Assembly: GCA_030280995.1 (NCBI GenBank)
Contig: JASXTE010000005.1
Location: forward strand, 14,806,001-14,870,000
Source of the DNA: Hemileia vastatrix
Taxonomy: Eukaryota > Basidiomycota > Pucciniomycetes > Pucciniales > Zaghouaniaceae
Length of the DNA stretch: 64,000 nucleotides
Direction of reading: 5' to 3'
Positions within the stretch are counted from its first letter, which is position 1; every line of letters starts with the position of its first letter. Positions 56,329 to 64,000 of the stretch are shown here, piece after piece. The position numbers and the translations under genes are program-made. The notes under the pieces were generated by a model. The model searched no databases, was not told the origin of the DNA, and saw nothing but the letters and a program-made list of their open reading frames with translations.

Positions 56329-57872
56329 ATGGCTGGTTCACCAAATTTTGAACCATTGAACCTTCCCTGCATCACTGCTCATGAGAACTACGCTTGTAAA
56401 CAGTGCATACACATGTGCAGACCTTGCACATTCACTCTTCCTACTTCCCAGGCCAAATTATATAACAGGGCCTGTGATTCTTGCAATTCCAAAAAGAAAA
56501 TATGTGACAGAGATCCCAACTACCCCATACCTCTGCCTTCACCTTCACACAAATATGTATCCAGATCTCCTACCAGGTCACCAGAGCTTGGCCCTGCTTC
56601 TTCCTCTTTGTCTTCTGCTCCTTCCAGAAGATCACACCCTTCTATTCCCAAGACCATTCCTAAAAGACCAGTTTATCTTCTCAAGAATCTGCTTTTCTCT
56701 CAGTAAATTTTGAAAAAATGGCGTCAAAATCAGCTCCTAGGCTGCTAGACTGCATCCAGGTGGCTCTCCCAATGTCAGGCGGCCAACCCGCCTTGTCAGA
56801 AAACAAAAATCAGGCTCAGAACTCCCAAATTCAGCCAGAAAACAGCCAAATTCTTCCATCCAACACCAATAACTCTACACCACAACCTCCTAATGCTCCC
56901 AGAGCAATGCATACCACCACCATTTCTTCTTCTATCAACACCAGAAACTCCAACATCTCTATAAGGCTTCCTAGAGGACCCACTGCAAACACCAGAACAG
57001 CCAACACTGTTCCTAAACAAAAAACTCCTGCTACTTCAGGAAGAAACAACTTCACCTCTCCTCTGGCTGCCAATTATTCCTCTAGATCTTCATCCAGCAG
57101 ATCACCATCTCCAGGTCCTTCCTTCAACCAACCTGGCACTCCTCCGCCAGTATCTAGAACACCTGCACCAAGCAATAATATAAACAATAACAACAACAAG
57201 AGCCCTGCTGCTGAAACCAGGTCACCAGTACCTCCTTCTTCTCCTTCATCTTCTCAACACCATTGAGAGGATGACCATGAAAATCCATACCTCCATCTGG
57301 TGGACCCTCCTACAACATCTATTCAACACTCTTCAGCCGTCCAGATTCAAGCTGCATACAAATTTGAAGATCTCCCAATCTGTAAGTACAAAAATAAAAT
57401 AACAAAATTAAATTTCTTTAACAGAGAATAATTATTGAACCCATTCTTCTATTTAGTTGGAACCCTGCCTCCTGCAGCTGCATCTGGAACTAGCCAAGCC
57501 CTAGAAACTATTTTGATGCTGGATTACACTGATTTGAAGCAACACCTTAGCATGATGTGTTCCAACATGCTCAAGGCCTTTTCTCTCCATTGTCCGTTGA
57601 ATGATTTTAAGAAGAATATGAGAAAACAACTCCTTGATGACCACTGGAAGATGTCTCAAATTATCAAGCACACTTTCCAGAACTCCATTTCTGCTTCTTC
57701 TTCTTCTTCCCAAAGTCTACCTTCTGACCCAGTTCCTGACCACTATAACCCATATAATTTCTCCAGCCGCCTGCACTACCAAGAACACAGTTTTTCCACT
57801 ACTCCAAACAAGAAACAAAAACTCCAACACCATCCAGACCCACCGCCGGAGGCTTCTTCATCCTGTAAATAA
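56329..57872 (+). pseudogene. Cys-rich accessory gene of family-1 elements, copy 2 (nearly complete)
   Basis: N-terminal part 56329-56706: MAGSPNFEPLNLP, then a cysteine cluster CKQCIHMCRPC and, about 23 residues on, ACDSCNSKKKICD. The latter resembles the first half of a fungal Zn2Cys6 finger but lacks the later cysteines. The frame then changes near 56700 (a CTCTCAG acceptor-like site suggests an unseen intron, or an indel). 56718-57381 gives the low-complexity middle, with a TGA at 57264 where copy 1 has TCA. After an intron, 57457-57872 encodes the conserved domain LDYTDLKQHLSMMCSNMLKA to PPEASSS. Function unknown; nucleic-acid binding is inference. The protein sequence was selected (see findings), though this copy is now broken. 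Confidence 0.7.
57382..57456 (+). other. Spliceosomal intron in accessory gene copy 2
   Basis: 75 bp, GTAAGT donor and TTTAG acceptor, same position and phase as in copy 1 (PI-intron-F-G-T). The intron sequence itself is little conserved, unlike the flanking codons. Confidence 0.8.
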
Positions 57873-58914
57873 CTAAAAAATTTAAAAAAATCCACTAAAT
57901 AGAAAAAAGTAATAACAGCTAACAGATATATAAAAAAAATTTGTTTATTTTATTTATATTTATTTTATTTATTTATTTATTTATTATTTTTATTTTTATA
58001 TTTATATTTAGTTTTAGTTTTATTTTTTATACTGCTAAACTACTAACATACTAAAAAATTTTTTTTTGAAAATGAAACTAAAATGAAATGAATAAAATAA
58101 TATAAAAAAAATAATAATTACAAATAGTATCCCCTAGCCAATTGCTGAGCTGATCCCCTGATATCTTACCCACATCCAAGTGCACCTTGATGTGGATACA
58201 CCTTTAAATATTTTAAATGATTTAAGATTAAAAATTAGAGATTAAAGAAAATAATAAAAAGTGAAACACAGAAAAAAATGAAATAAATAAATAAAAATAA
58301 AATAGCATTTCCCAGCCAATTGATGAGCCTTTCCCCACCAATGCTTGCCCACATCCAGGTGACCCTGATGTGGTAACACCATAATTTTGAAATTTTCCCC
58401 TCTTTACATCCTAATAACCCCCATAAAAAAATTAAAAGAAAAAAAGAGAAAAAAATAAAATAATCTAAAACTACTATCTAACACAACCATAAACACAAAA
58501 ATCAGAAAAAAGAAAAAGTCCGGATCCATAGAAAGTCCAGTTCAAAGAAATTATCACTGGGTGGGCTCCCTTCAATGAGTAAAAATGATGTGAGACCACC
58601 AGTGATCCACCACCACTCCAAGGAAACAAAGAAGCCAGTCCAAAGCCAGTTTAAAGTCATAGTGGACTAAAAACCAGAATAACAAAAACCAGAACTAGGA
58701 TTCAACAAAATTAAGAGTAGGGGTTGGAAACAGACAATCTGGGGTAACTGTTGATAGAGAAGCCGGCCCATCAGTCACCCCCACACTTTCTAGGATCAAA
58801 TCTAGAAGCTCCACCCATGGGTACCTTCTAAAAAAAGTTTCCAACAAAACAGATGCAAAGCATCACCAACATCCAAATTTAAAGAATGGTCCTTAGTTCA
58901 TCCTCATTGCAGAG
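57873..58914 (+). repeat. Noncoding segment between accessory gene and pol, with repeated hairpins (copy 2)
   Basis: Counterpart of 1153-2062. Low-complexity TTTAT tract near 57945-58030. Two AGCCAATTG units with CACATCCA...TGATGTGG hairpins near 58137-58200 and 58314-58372. CAGTTTAAAGTCATAGTGGA near 58647. Hairpin GGGGTAACTG...CAGTCACCCC near 58741-58781 with one A.C mismatch. No ORF. It ends at the pol stop region near 58915. Confidence 0.6.
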
Positions 58915-61900
58915 TCAATCTTCTTCACTTCTAGTGCCTCTAGGGTAAAACCTCTTCACCTGGTCAGCAGCCACTCTCTTCTTTAAGATTGCCCCATCCA
59001 ACTTTTCTAAGACATAAGAACCTCCAGACACCTGAGATCTGACTCTGTAAGGTCCATTACATCTGTCAGCAAACATCCTTCCCCACTGACTCTGAAAAAT
59101 TCTATTATACACCAGAACCAAAAACCAGGTTTCAAGGGATTCCTGAGTCTATGAGCTAACTTCTTGTCCCAGTATCTGACTGATTGATTTCTTATCTTCA
59201 TCATTCTAGAGTATGCCTTCTCCTGACATTCCTCTCTACATTCCAACTGTTGCATCCTGGCACAGAGCAAATCTTCTGTTGAGTGCACATCATCCCAATC
59301 AATTCCAAGATAGGATACAGCTTCCAAGTCCACTGGTAGAACTGCTTTCTGACCAAAAATTAATTCATAAGGAGAATAGCCAGTTGTCCTCTTCACAGTG
59401 GCCCTATCAGCAAATAACACCAAGAGTAAATAATGCCTCCATTTTTCAGCACTATCTCCACACATCTTCACCAAAGCATTCTTGATAACTTGATGGCCTC
59501 TTTCAACCATTCCTTCAGCTTCAGGATAATAAGGTGTAGCCACCCTAACTTTAGAACAATTACTTGTCACAGCTTCTTTGGATTCAGCTCCACACTCTGG
59601 CCCACCATCAACAGTCATCAACTTCATCAACCCATATCTAAATACCCATTCCTTCTTCAAAAATTCTGCCACATTTCTGGAAGTCAAATTAACCAGAGAC
59701 ACTGCCTCCACCCAACCAGACAAATCATCCCTAGCAACAATCAAGTATTTTTACCTGCCCTCTTTAATATGGACAGAATACAAACTGACACTTACAAACA
59801 CAGTTGATTCACCAGTAGCACATCCAACCTATTTAGGGCTCAAGTGACTTCTTCTTTGAAACTCTTCACAAGATTGAACCCAACCCAGCACAACCAACTT
59901 CATAACGGGCCACCAAAATTTGTCTGCTACTCTTCTATAAGTCTCCCCAAAGCCTCTATGACCAAGGTCTTCATGCAAAGACTTTAACATCAACTCTTGA
60001 CCCTTCTTCTGAGTCACCACAACTTGAGGATTTTGATGTCTCCTCCTCATCAACCTTCTTCCTGACACATAGAAGCCAGGACTTATCTTCTTGATTGCCA
60101 GCCAAGTATCATCATCACAAATATCTGGCCTCTCCAAGGTTAACAGATATTCAACCAAAATAAAATAAAACCCAGTCTGACCCCAGGTCTCATCTTCAAA
60201 ATCCAACAACACAACATCTAAGGGTACAACCCTGTCATCAAAATCACCAGCATGCACATGAGCAACACGACCGGCTCAGCCAGGACACCAATTCCTAAAC
60301 TTTGGTACATCCTTTCTCTTCCACTGAATCTTATGAGAATCCAGCTCACAAACGTAAACACCATTTTCAAAATTTGAGCCATCCCAAACAACAGCCCCAT
60401 CTTCATCAAGAAAAACATCCTGATCACCAGAATCAATATCAGAACCATCCAGTTTAACCTATTGGGGGAGGAGGGAAAAATCTTCCAGTTTAGCCTCATG
60501 GGGGAGGTGACAACAATCTTCCAGTTTAGCCTCATGGGGGAGGAGAGAGAAATTTTCAGCACCCTTTGTGCTGGCCCTAACCACTGGGACATCTTCGTCA
60601 AACTCTTCAGAATCAGAATCTTCATCTGTGGGTGGTCTCCTTGATAATTGATCTGGCATCGTAAATTTTTTTACCTGGCTTGTGCACCAGGTCAAAGGAA
60701 AAATGCTGAATAAATGCCACCAAACTAGTCATTGGAGCATTTGGAAGACTAGGTGTGTTGATCATTTGAACCAGAGATTAGCATCCACCTGCAGCTCAAA
60801 ATGCTGCCCCCTCAAAACAATTTGTAGCTTCTTCAAAATTTTTGCTAAGCCACACAAGTCCAACTTTGGCTGAGAATACCTAGATTCCACCTCATTGAAA
60901 AACAAAGACTCATATCTTACTGTTCTGACCTTCCCAGCTTTATCTTCCTGAGACAAAACAGCACCAGCAGCAATATAACTTGAGTCCACTGCCAGATGAA
61001 TTTTTCCAGTATCTCTACCATAATTCAACTTTTGAAGAATAATATCTTCACCCACCACCTTCTTTAACTTCTGAAAAGCCTCTTCACACTCTTCAGTCCA
61101 TTCCCACTCTGCATCTTTCTTGGTCAGCCTCCTTAAAGGTGAAGCCAACAAAGAAAAATCCTGACATACACACAAACTCCCAAAAATCCCCTGACTTCAG
61201 TAGTATTTTTAGGCCTTAGCCATGACTGAATTTTATTAACCTTCTTTTTTGCCATAATCCTCCCTTCTTTACATACCACATGACCAAGAATTTCCAGTTC
61301 CGGAACACAACAACAAAACTTTGACCCAGAAATGGTCAAACCAGCCTCTTCAATTCTAAACAATACTCTCTCTAGAGTAATTTCATATTCCCAAACAAAT
61401 CTCCTTATACCTGGGTTCTCTTTCAGCACTTCATTTCCATAATCAGTGGAGGGTCCTTTAATTCCACCATCATCAATAAAAATACCAGCATGAGTAGGAA
61501 CCTCATCCTGCAAAATCCAAGCCATTTGTGCTTGATAAACTGCTACTGAATTAGTTCCTCCTTGAGGCAACCTAGTGAGCTGAAATCTCCCCAGAGGAGT
61601 CTCAAATGTTGTGAGTGGCCGTGAATCTGTGTGAAGTTCTCTTTCATCATAACCACCCATAATATAAACCAAACCATAACACAACCTTCCAGAAAAGGCT
61701 TCCACAAAGTCTTCCGCACTTGGCGGCATCCCCGCATCCTTGATAGTAATCTATTCAGGGCTCTAAGATCATGCACCACCCTCAGCTTCCCATTCTGCTT
61801 CTATACACAGAAAACCGGACTTGAGTAACTAGATGTTGATGGTTTGTATAAACCAGTCCTGACTCTTTCCCTAAAAAATCTCTACAAAATCATCCCTGAT

Positions 61901-63157
61901 AGCAACTGGAATTGGAATAGGTTTGATTTGCCAAGGTTCATGACAAACCACAGGAATCAAGTAAGGTTCCCCATAAGAGTGTTTCAAAACACCCCTTTCC
62001 TCTTCAACAAATGCTACCACCTTCTCCATCAGCACAATAACGCGCAACAATAACTTCTTTTCTTCATCAGACAACCAACCATCAGGACCAAAATTAACAG
62101 CCTTAAACCTTTCCATTGTCACCCTAGCTGTTTCCTAAAAATCAGGAGGATTCTTCATCAGAGGAGTACAGTACAGATATCTTGATAATGGAGGTCTCTT
62201 CAACGGAGGATTCAAACCTACAGGCATAGGCTCATTGACAGGTCTAATCTTCTGTGCCACCTTCTTGTACTTTGCGGCTCCAAAATCAACTTGAGGGATC
62301 TTCAGGACGTTTTCTCCACCAGACCTGGAACAAAAACCAAGGGTTTCCCCATTGCTCACATGTGTGGCTAAGGTAATGTTTTTGAAAGGTGTAGAAGAAA
62401 CCCTAGCAGTGCACAATTGGGAGGACTTACTTTTACTCCCCAATCTCACCACTCCAAAATTTTTTGGCAATCCAACATCTTCATCTTCACTTCCATCTTC
62501 CAAATCTTCAAATCTTGATTCCTCTTCTGAATCACATCTTCTAAAATTGTGCAGTTTATCCTCATGCAGGAGGCCCAAAACTTGATCTTGACAATCTTCA
62601 TTCTTCAAAAATTTGTGCAATTATACCTCTTGCTGGAGGCCCAAAACTAGATCTTGAGGATCTTCACAAAAATAATTTTTGTCTTCTTTCTTCAATATCT
62701 TCAGATTTGTTTCTTGATTTTCTTGAATTATCTTGAAATTTTTATCTTCTTTTCTTGGGTTTTCTTCTTTCCTACAAAAATAATCAGGGGTTTCCCCAAT
62801 GCTCATGGACGTGGCCAAGTTAATGTTTTTGAAAGGTGTAGAAGAAACCCTAGCAGTGCACAATTGGGAGGACTTACTTTTAGACCCAAATCTCACCACT
62901 CCACAGCTTTTCCGCATATCTTTCAATAAAGATATATAACCCATCTTCCTTTTTGAACTTGAATTAAAATTAATTGAAAATCTTGAGAGAGAACAGAGAC
63001 TTGATAAAAAACTTGAAGAATACTTGCAGAGAAGAGAAAGATTATAAAGAGAAAGTTGAAAATCCACTTGGTATATCTCCAAGGGAGCTGACCTACTAAA
63101 ACCTGTGATTTCCTCATCTTGGGGAGAGGTTGTAGCACTTGGGTGATAAGCCCTCAT
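58915..63157 (-). pseudogene. Element D ORF3: linker, RT, RNase H, integrase (broken)
   Basis: Starts at the TAATG overlap (63157). Linker with two SKSS...SSTPFKNIT repeats (DNA repeats about 62339-62470 and 62787-62915), interrupted by TAA near 62621. RT N-terminus in 62122-61871, RT core 61729-61133 with LTRLPQGGTNSVAVYQ and AGIFIDDGG. RNase H 61175-60762 (LAVDSSYIAAGAVL). PHEAKL linker repeat 60570-60458. Integrase HHCC near 60010-59860 (HEDLGHRG; last Cys replaced, CEEF). Core VDGGPECGAESKEAV (mutated) and YYPEAEGMVERGHQVIKNAL at 59744-59170. C-terminal GPY module CNGPYRVRSQVSGG to VKRFYPRG ending at 58915. No chromodomain. At least five frameshifts or stops. Confidence 0.87.
60458..60570 (-). 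repeat. 36-bp coding tandem repeat (three units) in element D
   Basis: Same unit as 12667-12805, encoding LPHEAKLED-type 12-mers. The third unit has a TAG. Confidence 0.75.
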
Positions 63158-64000
63158 TACTCTAAAAAAGACAGACGCTCACTAGAGCCTGAGCCACACT
63201 CCAAAAATCCAGAAGCAACACCCACTTCCTTTCTTCTCCTGCAACAATCCATGCATTGACACATGGACAACAAACTAGGCCTGGTTTCCCAACCATCATC
63301 TCCAGGAGATGACAACCTCATTTGAAGTCTTCTTTTGTCTTCACCAGTCAACTCCAAACTGATTCCCATGTCAAATCGGTAACCAATTCTTGCTTGAAAA
63401 TACATCAAGAATGGCCCACCCAAAACAGCTTTAAAATTACCTTTAGCAATGTAAAAATGAGCCTTTCCAGAGGCTCCACCAACATCCAATTTCACAAATT
63501 TGGAGGTTCCCATCAACTCAGTGACATGACCACCTATACCTCTCAAATTCCCACCAATACCAGTTTTGATGGGGAGGCCCAAATGAGTAGCCTCAAATAA
63601 GGAAATCAGGTTGGTCTGAGAAACTGAGTTCACTAATTCCCTAGCCTCCCTGTCATTCAGAGTGACGTTGACATATCCCAGAGGAGCAGAAAAAAGAGTT
63701 TCCAACCCCTCTCCAAACTTTTCAGCAGAATCACATATGTATTCTACCTCCCCAGAAGACACCCTTCTTCTGGTCAACAACTTCTTTTGTCTATCAGCCA
63801 ACCAAGGACTGATAGCATACAATTCCCCATAAGTGAGGTAAACCTAACCCTGGTTCATCCTTTCCAGAACAGAGTCCATAAAATTAGATTGGCCAGAAAC
63901 TAATGGCCTCTCAAATTGAGCCCTTGGCTTCACTACCTTGGTCCTAGAATTTTCCAGGAGGACCAGAACCACCAACAGATTTTCAATCAACAGGAATCAA
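63157..64000 (-). pseudogene. Element D ORF2, 3' part (protease), partial
   Basis: Gag hinge and protease. A TAG near 63845 (CAG in A) interrupts the frame just before YAISPWLADRQKK. The retropepsin motif is mutated from LVDSGSQINL to LVNSVSQTNL, losing the catalytic aspartate and glycine. The downstream Cys-rich end SMCQCMDCCRRRKEVG is kept. The remainder lies beyond the right edge. Confidence 0.82.

Larger units (their letters stand above)
54763..64000 (-). mobile_element. Family-1 Ty3/gypsy element D with opposite-strand accessory gene (runs off the right edge)
   Basis: On the minus strand: ORF2 from beyond 64000 to 63157, ORF3 63157-58915, a noncoding segment, then a plus-strand accessory gene (56329-57872) with its repeat-rich upstream region, then a partial 3' LTR (55500-54763). 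It is the only copy here with both the end of pol and a complete accessory gene, so it defines the element's 3' architecture. Many frame breaks make it inactive. Confidence 0.8.

Overview
The window looks like a piece of a transposon-rich filamentous fungal genome. The AT-rich repeat landscape, full-length Ty3/gypsy and Ty1/copia elements, chromodomain integrases with fungal-type zinc knuckles, and two short introns (68 and 75 bp, GTAAGT donors) all fit a fungus. A basidiomycete is my best guess, but no single-copy host gene is present to prove it. Essentially every base belongs to, or lies inside, an LTR retrotransposon.

Family 1 (elements A, B, C, D, all on the minus strand; LTRs about 1.07-1.09 kb, 5'-TGTGGTCTTCC...TTGTCTACA-3') is a three-ORF Ty3/gypsy element. 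ORF1 is gag-like. ORF2 is gag with a zinc knuckle plus protease. ORF3 is a linker followed by RT, RNase H and integrase. The left end holds A (1-7119), B (7120-11419) and C (11420-18924). A's 5' LTR abuts B's pol exactly at its outer terminus, and B's 5' LTR abuts C's integrase the same way. This is best read as A inserted in B inserted in C. D fills the right end (54763 to beyond 64000). Downstream of pol, A and D carry an extra gene on the opposite strand (1-1152 and 56329-57872). It has a Cys-rich N-terminus, a low-complexity middle, a conserved intron and a conserved C-terminal domain. It is flanked by a CAGTTTAAAGTC tandem repeat upstream and several repeated hairpins downstream. This convergent accessory gene is one of the two most novel features here.

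Family 2 (elements I, E, F; LTRs about 1.5 kb, TGTCAG...TGACA) is a chromodomain Ty3/gypsy element. I (about 19-26.5 kb, plus strand) is old and decayed. E (26476-54424, plus strand) is inserted in I's 3' LTR with target-site duplication (TSD) AATAT, and it has itself been hit four times. A copia element H (27262-33579) sits in its 5' LTR. A diverged solo LTR 'G' sits in its 3' LTR (TSD CCAT/CCGT). A young 9.64-kb family-2 element F (41841-51480, minus strand, TSD GAAAG) sits inside G. A family-1 solo LTR (52801-53894, TSD ACAC) also sits in its 3' LTR. Removing these leaves E at about 9.62 kb, matching F. In E and F a roughly 149-codon ORF1 overlaps the start of the long gag-pol frame in another frame and is clearly the better conserved of the two.

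Almost every polyprotein is broken by stops or frameshifts. F and A look youngest, I oldest. All comparisons were done by eye on the given sequence.
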